Positions 1 through 13,287 of a stretch of DNA of 64,000 nt are shown here, in pieces; the stretch's first letter is position 1; the number at the start of each line of letters is the position of its first letter. Both the position numbers and the translations under genes were made by a program. The stretch lies in the NCBI GenBank assembly GCA_963966185.1, contig CAWZYM010000398.1:656501-720500 (forward strand). The letters run 5' to 3'. Under the pieces are notes generated by a model. It searched no databases, had not been told where the DNA came from, and saw only the letters and a program-made list of their open reading frames with translations. The DNA comes from Rhabditoides inermis (Eukaryota; Nematoda; Chromadorea; Rhabditida; Rhabditidae).

Positions 1-2162
1 ATGAATACGTTTATTAAAATACCAAATCTGAACTTCACTGTGACGTGGATGTATTCAAATCAAACAATTCATTTTCAATATTTTATCAAGTGTTTTGAAT
101 CAATTTATCGGATATCAGGGTGAGATGATGGAGGAATACGGTAGAAAAGACCGTGGGGGCTTATGTGAAGTTTTAGTGAACGTGATACGTGGGATTTCAA
201 AGTATCTGCAAAGGCATCCACTTGGGATTCAGTTGTCTCTTCAAATGACGTGCTCCTGTAATGAATAAGTCGTTACAAATGAAGATGACGTATTCGGAAT
301 TCTTAACAAATGAAGTACAAATGACTTTGCCACTGCAGATGAGGATATTTTATTCGAGGAATGAAGTCAATTGTTTCACAAAAATACGCTCAAGAACTTT
401 GGCAACACTGCTGGTAAGACTAATAGGGCGTTATTTTTTCACGAGATCCCTTTTTGAACAATGGCTTGATATACGCCAGTCTTCAGATTCGGGGGACTGC
501 GCAAACCGATGTGGAAAAAAAAGAGAACTGAAAGTGGGACACTAATAGTATCTACCGTGTTTTTCAGAAAAGTGTGAGTGATGCCATCGGGACTACATAG
601 TGTTGTTTTTCGATGCTAATCGTTGAATGGCTTTATGTACTTCTGCATAGGATATCTGAATGGATGTGAGTTGATGCGTGTGTTGCGGGAGCACGGCACC
701 AGATAACGTGCAAATAACATAACAAATAACATGGACCCAACGGATGTCTTCAAAAATTAGCAATACGATGATACTATGAAACCTTATTGAAGAGAAATAG
801 CCCAAAACTACATAACTCAATTACTTAGAGCCCGGAATAGCCAAGTGAATAGCGCGAAAGCGGGCTCAGCATACTAATCGAACTGTCGTCACTTCCCGAT
901 GGCATTTGTTCTACCAAATTCCACTACCACTCGGTGTGGCCCGTATGCCCACTTTCTCCATCAAAGAGGCCGAACACCAGAGTTTCTTTTTATCCCGCAA
1001 CTCTCTCGCATCTATAAATTGTCACATTTCGCTGCATTCAGGATAATTTACGCTGGTTTCGAATACCAACTATCCGCCAAGCTACTGGTTGCTGTCTCGA
1101 GAGTTTCTGTTTTTTTTTTTGTCGAAGCAGCCAACTATTTGAACGTGGACACTATGTTGAAAAAGTCGAGTTCAGATAATCTTTTATAAATAGAAGTTTC
1201 ATCAGGCGGAGTACGCTGAGTGAGAGACTCTTCATGCATAAAGAATGACACGCCGATTGTTAGCCCCACGTGGAAGTTTGATGTTATAGCTGTTTTCCTT
1301 TTTATGTATGATTGCTTTCTCCTTTTCCATATATTCCATCCGTATATCTATATGACACTATAATATTCTCGTTTTCATTTCCTCTCCAATTCTGCTGAAG
1401 CACAAATTGTGCGCATGCACGGTGCATAGGTTGTGGCACATACTTTGTTTGTTTGTTTTTTATTATGAAATCTACATCATCTTAGATCATCAAAGACTCT
1501 TATTACAGAATCAAAAAACGGATATGCGGTGCTAGCTCAAAATTCTTTTAGCGAATAAATACTAAGACGTTACAGACAACATATGTATTTGGTTTAATAC
1601 GGAAAAAGTAGCATGGTTTGAAAAAGACACTATTGCTAATAATACTAAAATGTCATTTAAATATCATTCGATGTGAATCAAGAAAGTAAATTTAAGTATA
1701 ATACCCTTAGCCTAAAATATAATACAAAGAAAATATTAAGCAACAATATAGATATGTACATAGCTGTACACATCACACATCCAATCTGAATGTTATGCTT
1801 GAGATTTGCTATCAATTCATACGCAGCGTGCTAAATAATGTACTTTTAACATATTAAAATTTATCGTAGTGTCATGTGTTACACTCATCTGACATTTATC
1901 ATGAATGATTATTCGTTAAAAACAAAAAAAAGCTAGTGGCGCGGAATTAATGTATTAACTACATACCTGCATACTTCGGCGGAATGTGCACAACTTACAG
2001 CTGTTTCGGTGTCGAGAGATAGAGAGGGTGTGTGTGCGTGAAAGAATGAAGAGAGAGGAGGCAGAGAGGGAGAGAAGAAGAGGGAGGAACAGAAAGGAAG
2101 GAATTCATTTATAATAGGAAACGACGTGTACTCACTCGCTCCTTCCTGCTTCCGTCTGACAC

Positions 2163-2231
<69 letters not shown>

Positions 2232-2303
2232 AAGTGAAAACGTTTTTTGCAAGACACTACGTGACGTTATAGTTCTGTAATGTGCATTTGTGTTGTTTTA
2301 GAA
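1..2303. other. Intergenic sequence, no gene supported
   Basis: This stretch is AT-rich and I see no run of phase-compatible exons on either strand. Short ORFs (for example 261-545 and 899-1189) lack family resemblance, splice structure and coding-like composition. A possible tRNA A-box-like string lies near 843-880 without a good B box. From about 2030 it becomes purine-rich, then enters a CT tract just before the first receptor gene. Confidence 0.6.
2166..2231. repeat. (CT)n microsatellite upstream of receptor gene
   Basis: About 65 bases of nearly pure CT dinucleotides lie roughly 70 bp upstream of the first receptor start codon. It could be a promoter polypyrimidine tract or a neutral repeat. 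Confidence 0.9.
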
Positions 2304-3004
2304 ATGAACTGTGCATTGGCTGAAACTGTGCTTTTCAATCGATGGCTTCTCGGTATTCATGTCATCAATACTGCAACTTCCCTCTTCACTACCATATGTC
2401 TTATCGCTATTATCTACATGATTATCATGGTCAAGGTGAGTTGCATTCACAACGAAATAGACATTCGAAAGCGTTTCGAGAAGAACGTTTCCAAGAAACT
2501 GATCATATAATTGATCGTAACTTTTAATGTTTCACGCGTACTCTTCAGGTATTCCACTGCAATCTTCGGATGATAGTCGTGGCTATTTCTGTGATGCTAC
2601 TGCTGAGGACAGTGCTGATAGCGCGGCGCTCGCTCACGCATCTCCTCATCTATGCCACATACGAGGTACAGTGACACGCAGAGAATAGTTGGGGTGTAGG
2701 TGTCATGTTCCACCAGTCTCTGTGAGACACTTCCTAATGCCTTCAAAACTCAAAAACACTTTAGAATTGCTATAGAAGATAGTGACCGTACTTGGTACCG
2801 AAGTGTTCGGGGGTATTCGGGAGTGGTCTGGGGACGATTCGAAAGGCAGTTCCGAAGTGTTTCGAAAAAAGACTGAGCACACGTCAGGGCAGCGCATGCT
2901 CTCTGTTCGTGGGCGAGACGGCGTGCCACGCGGTCTCCACAGCCACCTACGTGCCCCTATACACTGTCACCCTGCTCGTGTCCAGTCTACTCGCAGAGAG
3001 GGTG

Positions 3005-3056
<52 letters not shown>

Positions 3057-4222
3057 TCTCTACAACTGTTCAGATCTACGCGATCCTTTTCGCCAGCCAG
3101 TACGACACGACGACTGTGCCGTGGGCTGGCACAGTTCTCGTCGCCGCTTGCGTGAGTCACGTGTCTAGACTCCGAATAACATGACAGATGCATTTTCAGA
3201 TGGTGTATCCATGTGTGGTCATGTACAGCATTGTCGTCAAGTACGTGTGGACGGACTTTGATCTCGAGGAGAAGCTTCCCTACTGTATGAGCACGACAAA
3301 GATGGGCGATTGGAAGAGGTTGGAAAGATAGTAAATGAGTACCAATATCATGCTAATTGTGTACCAGTATCGTGCTGTTTTTACTGATTTGTACTTACCA
3401 GTACCATGCTCTTTCACCGTTTCACCGTTTCAGAATCGTCAACTGGCAGTGGGTCCTATTGCTGACGAACAACTGTGTGCTACTCACGCTATGGTGTTAT
3501 ACGAAGCGAAAATACAAGTAAGTGTTTTGATTAGGTTTTTCTCAAAATAATACCATACTCACAAGTTTTCCCATCCATCTTCACAACATCAAACCGTGAT
3601 GGCTATGAGTAAAATGAGCATTTATTTGATACAAAGTTGTTCCTTGTTAAGACTCACTCTGCATACGCAGCTGCATTCGCTCACCGTCCGCTATCAACTC
3701 AATCAAACACTGGCCGCGTTCAAGGTGAATTACATATGCATCAAACATGGCTGATGACACGTTCCAGATGCTTATTCCCAACGTCACCTTTTTTCTCGTC
3801 ACGTACACCCTGCAGGGAGGGCTGACGATTGCTCTTCTAATGGACGAAACGAGGGACTATGTCGATTTCATCGTGCTCAAGGTGGGTGATCTTTTCTCTT
3901 ACTGTTTTTGACAGACATGCACAAACTCATAAGAGCCTAGAGTCAACTCAATGTTTGCCGCATTGTACATTTTCTGTTGTGTTGATGTGTCTCTAATCTG
4001 TTCTGGAAGATACAGATTATTATAACTTGGTAAAAACATTTCCAGGAGATCTCCTCCATGTTGATGCTGCCGGTGTGTCTCTCCTGGTCGTGGCTTCTCT
4101 TGTTGCGGGTGGATCGGCTGCGCTGCCGCGTGCCTTGTCTTCGCCCCGCCCCCATCGACCACGCCCCCTATGATCATGACATCGTACACGTGATGTGGGC
4201 ACAGAATGCAGGAAAACAGTGA
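2304..4222 (+). CDS. Nematode chemosensory 7TM receptor, Sra/Sre superfamily-like (335 aa)
   Basis: Nine phase-consistent exons: 2304-2435, 2549-2665, 2888-3001, 3074-3151, 3200-3318, 3434-3517, 3652-3724, 3768-3881, 4046-4222. The protein has about seven hydrophobic segments. Segment 3 ends in LLAERIYAIL, resembling the E-R-x-x-A signature of Sra-superfamily receptors. Before TM6 there is TVRYQLNQT, like the RYQ-x-x-EN motif of that group. Such receptors act in the ciliated membrane of sensory neurons through G proteins. I chose ATG 2304 (MNC...) because an AG acceptor lies at 2300-2301, suggesting trans-splicing, and because the neighbouring receptor also starts MNC. The acceptor at 3651 (TTAAG) and donor after 3318 (GTTGGA) are weak but keep the frame. 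The exact subfamily (sra, srab, sre) is not resolved. Confidence 0.8.
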
Positions 4223-5035
4223 AAGGATGTTTTTGTTGTTGAAATTGTTAACATTTATTGGCATGGCCTGTTTGACAACCTTTTTTTAGTTTGATATTTA
4301 ATAATATCCCTGCATTTCTGGATGCTTTCTGTTTTTATAGAAAATTATAGAATGTATTTAATAGAAAGTACGCTCATATGCATCTAATAAAGAGATTTAC
4401 GTACTTCTTATTAACAACGAATGGCGGCGATTGTGCGCTGGCGGCGCGCACCACCACTGCGCCATAGAGGCAGTGGTTAAGAGATCAAAGAGAGAGCCCA
4501 TCTAGCTCCACTGGCCTTTTCAGTGTACAATGATGAGAGATAACGAGCAAACATATATGCGAAATTCAATGACCTCTCAGTATGACCCTCAGTGGCGCAG
4601 TGGTAGAGCGCGCCGCCAGCGCGCGATCTGCCCCGATTCCCTCACACAAAGCGTTTTGGATATTTGAAGACATACACGTTGTGTTGCACGAAACTGCACA
4701 ACATGTGAAATGTCACGGATGGCATATAGGATCCAAACCGACCATAACAGACCTCACATTCATTATAGTGCAACTTTGGATAACGAAGCTGTTGCTGATT
4801 ACGTTCTTGGATTTTACACACAAGCACAAGACGTAACACCCATAACTACAACAAGAAACGTTTATGGAAAGTGAGAATAATTCGGCAATGCTATCATAAA
4901 TACTTAAACATGAAAAAATGACACTACAAACAGATCAATAGCACAGTTGAAGTGGATATGAATAATTACACGGGGCAACACACGGGTATTACATTCTCCA
5001 AGAAGCATGCAATTGTAGAGAGACCATGTGCACGC
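4223..5035. other. Convergent intergenic region between the two receptor genes
   Basis: Both receptor genes end here tail to tail. The middle holds an inverted pair of tRNA-like sequences. I see no other coding exon. Confidence 0.6.
4420..4645. repeat. Inverted repeat with tRNA-like (A-box) arms
   Basis: The minus strand of about 4420-4463 and the plus strand of about 4593-4640 share TGGCGCAGTGGT followed by a GCGCGCCGCCAGCGC stem-like block. The shared block resembles a tRNA D-arm (A box) and anticodon stem, but no full cloverleaf is visible. It may be a tRNA-derived SINE or a small foldback element. Confidence 0.55.
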
Positions 5036-7804
5036 CTATTTTTGACGATGCAACCTGTTATTTGATTTGTTTGTTGAAAATTGGATATCAAAACAAAACG
5101 TCACCATTTCAGCATATACGCGTGAGTGTTTGGCGCGTTGAGATCTGAAATATTCATGGTTTCTGCTCGGCATTAGCGCCTTACGTTTAGCTTGACGCGT
5201 ATTCCTGGATTTCTCGAACTGTCGACAGACGAGAATCCAGGCGATGGGCAGAATGAGGGTGTAGTAGGATATTACCTGTAATGTTGTAGTTTCTTCATAT
5301 CTTTATATGGATGTTATTTGAATGTTATGCCCTTTTTTAACGTGGGATTATGTTCGAGAATAGTACGTGCATATAACTCTGCTGTATTGTAGCTGACAGC
5401 AAGAGCCAGGAAATTAATGGTCGCCGGTACAGCCGATATTTCTCAGGAGAGTCGCGTGCGACACTGTGCCCTAGGCTGCGACAAAAAAGTGCATAACGCT
5501 AACGCAAATGAGTAATTTGTGCCCTCAACACTCACACTGCCTCCGAACAGCGCTATCATGTGCATCTGACTGTCCTCGCCCGTCTCGAAGATTCTGAAAA
5601 TAACTCGGAAGTGATATTGTTTTATGAATAAAATGTGGTACATATTATCTATCTGATCCCCCTTACAAAGACAGTGAAAACTGATTGTAACAACGACAAC
5701 AACACCATAAAACTTCCTACGAACGTGACATCCATTCCTATTCGATTCATTAAAGGAAGGGCGCAATCTTAGCGTAGTAAAATGCAGCCCTCTAATCACA
5801 TGTGACATGTGACCCACTTGTTGATGAGCATGACTAGGACGGCGTCTATCAGAGTGAGCAGGGTGTGCACGACTGTCACCGGGCAGAGGATGAACAGAGC
5901 CGAGTGGTTCTCCCGCAGCCAGAACGAGTAGTGCAACTCGTAGCACTGTCTGCAAAGTGGAATCGTGTTTCATTACTTGTTATAGTTTTCTCCCCATTTT
6001 CACACCTGCCGTGAACATTCTGTCTCTAAATACGATACCTTGTTTCTTGTTCACTTCCGGGTAGACCCCGATTCGAGCGATTACTCTGCGGAGCTCTACC
6101 ACTTATAATACAATATTGCTATACACGTACTAAACACGTCATCATAATGTCCAACCTCTGCTCGCTGCGCAGTAGATGCTTGTTGTGCAAGAACATTGTC
6201 ACCATCAGAACGAGGTTGACAAACGAGAGGATCATTGTGACGGAGCTGTATATTGTTAGCTGAAACTTTTATGTATATAAAATGTCACCTCCTATAAATA
6301 CCTTTTCGACATATGTGCCCGTGGCTGGCACGTAACACAGCGGCACCCGATCCTCGAGTATCACTCCCTCGTGGAAATAGGCCGTCATCACAAGGGAGAA
6401 CACGATCTGCGAATTGCATAATTTTTTTCGAGACTTCTTGCGCACCGATACACAGGCGAGTACGTGGCCAATGTACGCCGGCAGCTTTTCGTAGTGCACC
6501 CCGTAGTATTTGGCAGCGGCTCGCTCCAAGAGAATAGACGTCTGGAAAGAACTTGAACATTGATGGTATGTTTGTCGTATTTTGTAATGTTTGAACGTTA
6601 GAACGACACTCCGATTAGTGATTCGATTTCAACGTTGACAAGAATGATTTTCTTTGAATACGTATGTTATGTGCTGTATGTGTGTTGCTCACATCTCACA
6701 TTCAGCTATAATGTCGGAAATGCGAAAATGTCGGACAGAAAGAAACGAGGAACGACTTATGCACATTTTAGACGCGTTTTGTTGTCGTGCGATTTGAGCA
6801 CCTGTCCACGTTGTACTGTAGTATCGTTATCCGCACATATTCTCACAACGAATACATTACGAAAACTATACGTAACTAGTATTTATGAATACGGTAACGG
6901 CTACGTGGGAATAATAATTTTTGAAAGTAAGTTAATGTAAGAGTAACTTAGGTTGCAAACCTGGAGTAGTGGAAACGACATGATGGCAGTGCCCCAGAGC
7001 ATCCGAGAGAAAGTACACGTGGTCTCGGTCACCAAGAAATTGCATGTCTCCACTGCCGCTATCAGGTAAGTGACGAGGTGGAACACCTGTGTTTGTGGTA
7101 TGTACAATGTACCATCATTGTCTATCTCTCTTTCTAATATAACATTGTCTATCCATCATAATATAACACTACACTATCTATCCATCTTTTCCCGTGCTAA
7201 AAGGGGATGTAGAGAGAGTTGAGAGTCAGTGAGTCAGAGCGCGTAGTTTGATTTGGTTTGCGGGTGATTTGGCTTGTCTGAGGTAGAACAACTGATTATG
7301 TGTACGTTGACAAGGACCTAGTACCCTTTTGTCGTGCTTTCCGGTGCTTTCCGGTAATCCTCCCTCCACATTCACTACTGCGACTGCTTACTCTGCTCTT
7401 CCCCACTCTTTCTGATTTACGTCTGTTTTTCATTTTCAATTCCGCATCACTAATTGCGTATTCCGTTCTCTCGTGTTTTTGGTCGACTCACCATAAAAAT
7501 GAGGAATGACGCGGAATAAATGAGGTACATGAAGATGTTGCAATAGATGAGAATCTGTAAAGGGAGAGGAGTTTGAAAGAGGAAGAAAGAAAGATATTTG
7601 AAACCAACCAAGCAGTTTTTGTGAAGCACCAGTTTGCTTATGAATCGTCGCGCCAAAGTGAGTATTGGAAAGATAGAAGCAAAACATGAGAGAGCCTGAA
7701 ATAGCGCGTTAATAAAACGTCCAATATTAGAAACTCACATTAATTAATACGGCGAGCCGAAATTGAGTGTTTGTCACCAGCGAGTATTCCTCAGTACAGT
7801 TCAT
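5036..7804 (-). CDS. Nematode chemosensory 7TM receptor, Sra-like (358 aa)
   Basis: Ten phase-consistent exons on the minus strand: 7804-7739, 7695-7609, 7554-7492, 7086-6961, 6541-6446, 6406-6302, 6259-6156, 5949-5818, 5593-5536, 5275-5036. Seven hydrophobic segments are present. TM3 ends with SILLERAAAKYYGVHYEK, close to the ER-x-x-A...YE pattern of Sra receptors, and TM6 is preceded by FWLREN, like the Y-Q-L-R-E-N motif. The final exon carries TM7 (VISYYTLILPIAWILV) and a basic tail. It shares the MNC start and exon layout with the receptor at 2304, so the pair is probably an old duplication. An AG acceptor (TTCTAG) directly precedes the ATG. A donor-like GTAAGG inside the last exon could shorten the tail. 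Confidence 0.8.
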
Positions 7805-8921
7805 TCTAGAATATCGAGACAAAATTAAAGAGAGAAAAAAACAAAAAATAGGCCAACGCGGTTTGCAGTGTAAAGGGGAATCGTGTTATGCCACACTCGC
7901 CGAGAGCCCTTTAGCTCGTTAAAATCTAAATGTTATGTGTTATGTCTCAAAACGCGTGTCTTTATGTGTTTTTGAGAAGTATTATGTGTGAGAACAGAAA
8001 AGAAGTACTTCTGCTACCTATATTGTCATGATCATTGAGCTTGGCATATGGTTTAAAGAGTAAAAATAGGTCTTCGTTTTAAATATTATGGTGTGAAGAA
8101 ACATGAGAGACACATCGGGCAGACAGGTAATTAATTAGCGAGAAATAATCTTTTATACAAAATGGTTTTTGCAACACCACAAACACACGTTCAGAAATAT
8201 CGCGTTCACGCAGCCGACAGACATATAACAAGCCTCGAATAAAATTTATTCACGCACGATATGGTGAAGCTGAAGAGGAGGGAATTGTAGTATGTCGATT
8301 CTCTGCGAATCGGTCCAGAGTAAAAAGATGTGAAAGAAAGAGAGTGAGAGAGAAGGAGAGAAGGCACGTTTGAAATCCGCCCACATCAAAGAGTTTTTTT
8401 TCATTATTGCGTAAACCTGCAATTATTAGAAACGGCGCGAACATCACTTCAACAAAATGTTATGTGATAGACGTTATACTACATGCATGTAAAACAATAC
8501 CATTCATAATATTTATCTCGAATATAGCAGCGCAATCATCACATGTACATTATTGAAACTTGAAACACATCAAACATTACGTCATAAATAGAAATATGTG
8601 GTGGACAAAAACAATGAGTACTCCGTAGACCAAGTGTTCACATGACAATATTCGAAAGGGGGTGAATCGTGAGACGCTCTCTAAGGAAGAGGAATATACC
8701 ATGAAATTCCGCAAGAGAGAAAGAGGGCGAGAAGGGGCGGAGAAACAGCGAGACGGAAGGAAAAGAGAGAGGGCATTCTAAACGTCACAGACACAGCGCG
8801 GCCCCGCACAGAATCTACGTACGGCACGTCGACATCACTCGCTCACTAGAGCGCTCACTAACACTGGGACCACCCACGATGGGAGGACCACCCACGATGG
8901 GAGGACCACCCACGAAGGGCG
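7805..8921. other. Intergenic region upstream of receptor 2 and downstream of BLTP3
   Basis: The interval contains the upstream region of receptor 2 and, towards 8921, the 3' UTR of the chorein gene. It is AT-rich to about 8640, then purine-rich. I see no coding exons. Confidence 0.6.
8864..8916. repeat. 18-bp tandem repeat in the BLTP3 3' UTR
   Basis: About three copies of GGGAGGACCACCCACGAT lie 6 bp past the TAG stop of the minus-strand chorein gene. Its core GACCACCCACGA recurs elsewhere in this window. Confidence 0.85.
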
Positions 8922-9748
8922 CTAGTCCTCGTCCTGCTCGACGACGCAGTCCCTTATCCGCAGCCGCATCGGCTTCTTCTTGCGCACGTCGCGGATCGCA
9001 ATGTCCGAATCGGAGACGTGGATGCGCAGACGCACCTTGTTCGGCAACACCTGCAAATAACTGTGTAATGCACATCAAATCAATTCAACATTTATCCGGT
9101 ATCGCATTATGTTTATGTGATCTCGAAACATCAATTATTCACAGAGTAGTTGTAATGCACACCACTATTTACAACGGTTTGTAGATGAAAACGTTTTTAT
9201 TGTCGCTCAAAAAAGATCAAATATCATAAGCCACGGAGTTTCTTTTTTCGTTTCATGTTTCCGAGACAAGTTATTTCCTTTTGAGTCTGCAAAAAAAGTC
9301 GTCGCAAGGCGCAGGTGTTTCTCACTCATTGCATTAGACCGACAGTTAGTATTATCATTCGCCATTCTCCGTATAGACTTTTTTCGCTAGACTCGGACAT
9401 CAATTAGATCGGCAACGCCAGTAATAACATGGTAGAATAGAATTGAATATATAGTTTCGAGAAAAAAGAAACGTTGAGCGTAGTGCAGGGAGCACGTATG
9501 TGTCGCTTTTCGTGTCTGGAAAAAGAAAGAAATCGTCATTCACCTGGTCATCATCGGCGAACGGTCCAATGTGCGAGAGGATCTCATCCTCAAGCGTCGC
9601 CTCGATCTTGTTGAGAAAAAGCTGGAACATTTCGTATAATTTGAATCGCCGACAAACCACTCACATTGACGTACGAGACGGGCTTCTCGTTCTCGGCCTC
9701 GACGTTGAAGCGCACCTGAACGAACGGAGTTAGAGAGAGAGGGGGGGT

Positions 9749-9815
<67 letters not shown>

Positions 9816-12800
9816 GTACCTGCGGTTCTCCTTCGTGCTTGTTTTCGGTGGTCGACACGGGCTGCGAAAAGGCGGCATAGACCTGCGAACGCAGCACGTC
9901 TAACTCTTGCGACAGCGACACACTGAAAGAGTACTGGTTCACTAGGTCGAGTTCCTTCTGAATCTCTTCCATTCACCATCTTAGGTGCATTTCATATGAG
10001 TGATTTCGTACATGTCATAATCGCGATTATGAAGAAACATTTGGCCTTTGACATTAATCATGTTTGCGTTTCCAAAAATAAGAAACACGTGATTTGCTTT
10101 CAGATTTCAGTACGCACCTCTGTGCGCGTCCGTTGACGCTGAGTCCCTCACGGTGCACGTTCACCACAGCCACCACGTCGTCCAGCGACGCCATCAACTG
10201 GTTGATCTGCAACCGGCTCATCTCATGTAGGTTCATTATCTCCCGGCGCTCAGCCTTTGTGACGAACCGTATGCACTTTCTGGACAACTGATTGACAAAT
10301 TCTGGACAACTGATTGATTAATTGATTGAGCTCATTATAATTGTTTAGTTTAGCCATTGACAATCGTATTTACTTGACACATGCTATTTATTATGTCATT
10401 TAATAAATATTCTATATAACACATGTAATTATTTATTATTTATTATTTTTTCTCTCACGTTCTTGGCCATGAGACTCTTGTAGTGGCGGTCGTTCTGGAT
10501 GACGTCATCGACGAGCACCGCTTCTTCCGCGATGCACACGTCTACAAAAGAGGGGAGGCGATGTGGATGGCCTCTAATTGTTTGCGTCGTATGTGTGTAA
10601 ATGTCGTCCGAGTCACATCTGGGTCAGGCGGTTCAGAGAAAAGCGTTGCAAATGAGTCTCTCTCTCTCTCTTTCTAATCGGCGCGGCTCGCCGTCTATTT
10701 GGAGCCTCATCGCTATTGTTTATACAAGGCATTTGTACGCGGCGCGTGAATCGAACCCAATTCCCTCCCTCAATAACCCATCACGCAAACAGACATGAGC
10801 GCTGTGCTAACAAAGCCCCGCGGCAATGGGGCGGAGCGAGCGGGGGCGGGACTTACCGGTGGGATAGAGGTTCTCCTCGGCCGGCAGCTCGGGAATGAAG
10901 CGGTTCTCCTCGTCGGACAGCGACGAGATAACCGACATCGAGTCGTCGAGGGCGGACGCGATGTCTGAAGAAACAATTGGGTGGGTGGCTTCGTGGGTGG
11001 TCTGGTGGGTGGCTTCGTGGGTGGTCTCACCGATGTCGCTGACAGTGTGCGGGAACTCGGGGAACTCCTCCATCTCCGCTGCGGCGGTCGACGCGCGCGG
11101 CTCAGGCTGAAAAAAACGGAGGATATTGTATGATCAAAGTTTTTGTCATTGTGTGTCTTTATATATTTTCATATGACAAAACGGACCATGGCATTCTTGG
11201 CATCGCCGGCGTCGCGAGCTGCTGTCGGTGTGACGCTGCGCTGGCTCTCCACATCTGAAACATTATCCACCTCAGCGATATTTGCATATTACATGACAAG
11301 CCGCCCATGCGCATGTGGAGAACAATGTCATCGAGATCTAGCGAGAGGGAGAGAGAAAGAGTGTGCGGATCAGAGAGCGCGCAGGCGGCGTTCTCTGGAA
11401 TAACAGGATGCGATAGGAGTGTGTTTGCACTGACGAGAGGGGGGAGAGAGAGAGGGTGGGATCGCAGCGCCAGGGGGCATCCCATTCCTATTGTGTACCG
11501 ATTAGAGCTATTCTCGCCTGTGAGACCTGCCTATTGTGTGTGTATGTGTGTGAAACTCCCTTTTCGCTTGTATGCTTCCATAGCTCTGTACTGTTTCGGT
11601 GGACCACCCATTGCGCTTATCACGCGTCACCCCGAGTTGTCGAGACGCTTCGAGTGGCGAATGTGGCCCCGAAGGCATGCTCGTGCCGCACTTGTCTTTT
11701 TCGCCCTCTCGCCCCCTCCTCAAAAATCGGCTGCGTGTCGTGTTAGCGTGATCAAGACAAGTAGGCGAGAGAGTGTGGTGATCGAGGAACGCCGAGTGAG
11801 TGAGTGTGTGTTGCGGGAGAGTGAGACGCGCAGAGTGATCAAGTGATAACTACATCCCCCGAATCACCGCCGCTCGTTATGGACATTGCTGCTCTTCAGA
11901 GCTCTCAGAGGCGGCCATAGTTACAAGACACCTCCCCGCCCGACTACGGTATTTTATTCGCAACACAGCTGCAGCGCCGCTCTGTCGTCCACACATATTA
12001 CTCGTCGGCGTTTGTATAGCGGTACTTTTGAGGTGGTGTGGTGTGCGCGCATCTTCTATACAGTGAAGTGGCCTGGCAATGGATATGGGTAGAGACCGGC
12101 GACTCGCCCTCTCCAACCACCCTCCCCTCCTCTCTCTCTTCCTCTCTCCAAACAGAACCCACACAGTGATTGCGCGAGTGCGCGCGCACCCCCTCTCGGC
12201 CATGCTAATCTCTACCTAAACGCCCCGAAGCTATACGTTCACTTGGCGCGTTTGATTCCGTGTGTGTATGCTACGAGACCCTTTTCGAACTTGTTCAATC
12301 TCTTCAGATGCAATGATGAGGTTAGTCGTGTTGTTGCTGTTGATCTATGCTGCCGCCGCAGCGCGCTGCCCCCAGAATCTCAAGGTGCAGTTATACTACC
12401 TTTTGCATGTATATTTGTGGAGATGACAACTATTGTGCAGGCCCCGTGCACATGCTCCTCGACTCGGTACGAGGCAGTGAGCATCGTGTGCGACAAGGCG
12501 GCATCGCTGGATGAGGTGATTCAAGCGCTGGCCAACCCGCCCTCGCTCATCGACAGTCTCGCCATCACAAACACACCCATCGAAGAGGTGAGCAGTGCAA
12601 TATCGGTGGACAGTGACTGCCACTATAAGTGAAGAGTCAATGTCAAATGTTTTTCGATCATTTGGTTGAATTTGATTTGATATTGTCAATGTGTCCATGT
12701 CCAGATCCCGGGCATGGCGTTCTTCGGCTTCAACATCAAGAAGCTGGTGGTGCGCAATTGCGGGCTGCGCGACCTGCACCCGGACGCGTTCGGCGGCAAT

Positions 12801-13248
12801 CTCGAGGACACGCTCGAGGAGCTCGAGCTCAGGGGAAACATGCTCGAGATGGTGCGGTCTTGATAATTGCCATGATTGTGACCGACACCGATCTCATGCC
12901 TCTTTGTTTTGCATAACCCTGCTGTTTCTAGATCCCGCAGAACGGCCTGCCGGAGCTGCGCTCGCTCAAGGTGCTCTCGCTGGCGGACAATGTGATCGAC
13001 CATGTCGGCGACAACGCCTTCCTCACCTACCACAGCCGCGCCACCCTCGAACGACTCGACCTCTCCGCCAACAACATCAGCCGGCTGTCCGGACAGGTAC
13101 GTTCAGGTAGAGTGACAAGTTTGAAAAGGTATATTCAGTCGCTGCTGGGTCTCGAGGTGCTGCAGCAGCTGTCGCTGGACAAGAACCAGTTCATCACCAT
13201 TCCCAGCGACGCGCTCGCGCTGGTGCCCACGCTGGAGGGTGAGGAATT

Positions 13249-13287
<39 letters not shown>

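Noticed and set aside
261..545. 94-codon plus-strand ORF in the left intergenic region
   Set aside because: No family resemblance, no splice partners, no trans-splice acceptor at the start and AT-rich surroundings; likely chance.
4582..4836. Possible functional tRNA at the right arm of the inverted repeat
   Set aside because: An A-box-like string is present but no pairing acceptor stem or good B box at the expected distance.
5443..5973. ORF end suggesting the second receptor stops near 5443
   Set aside because: That frame lacks a seventh helix; the exon at 5275-5036 supplies TM7 in phase with the exon ending at 5536.
9730..9979. Leu-Ser repeat ORFs
   Set aside because: Produced by translating the CT microsatellite inside an intron. 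The same applies to the Ser-Leu and Arg-Glu ORFs near 3010, 14450, 29650, 30600, 39250 and 63100.
11307..11846. 179-codon plus-strand ORF upstream of LRR gene A
   Set aside because: GC-rich intron/promoter sequence with Arg/Ser-rich translation and no recognisable domain or splice context.
11877..12203. Minus-strand ORF with an ATG upstream of the C-terminal BLTP3 exons, as a possible separate gene start
   Set aside because: Its reading near 11885 hits a stop quickly, and it has no donor in phase with the exon at 11254.
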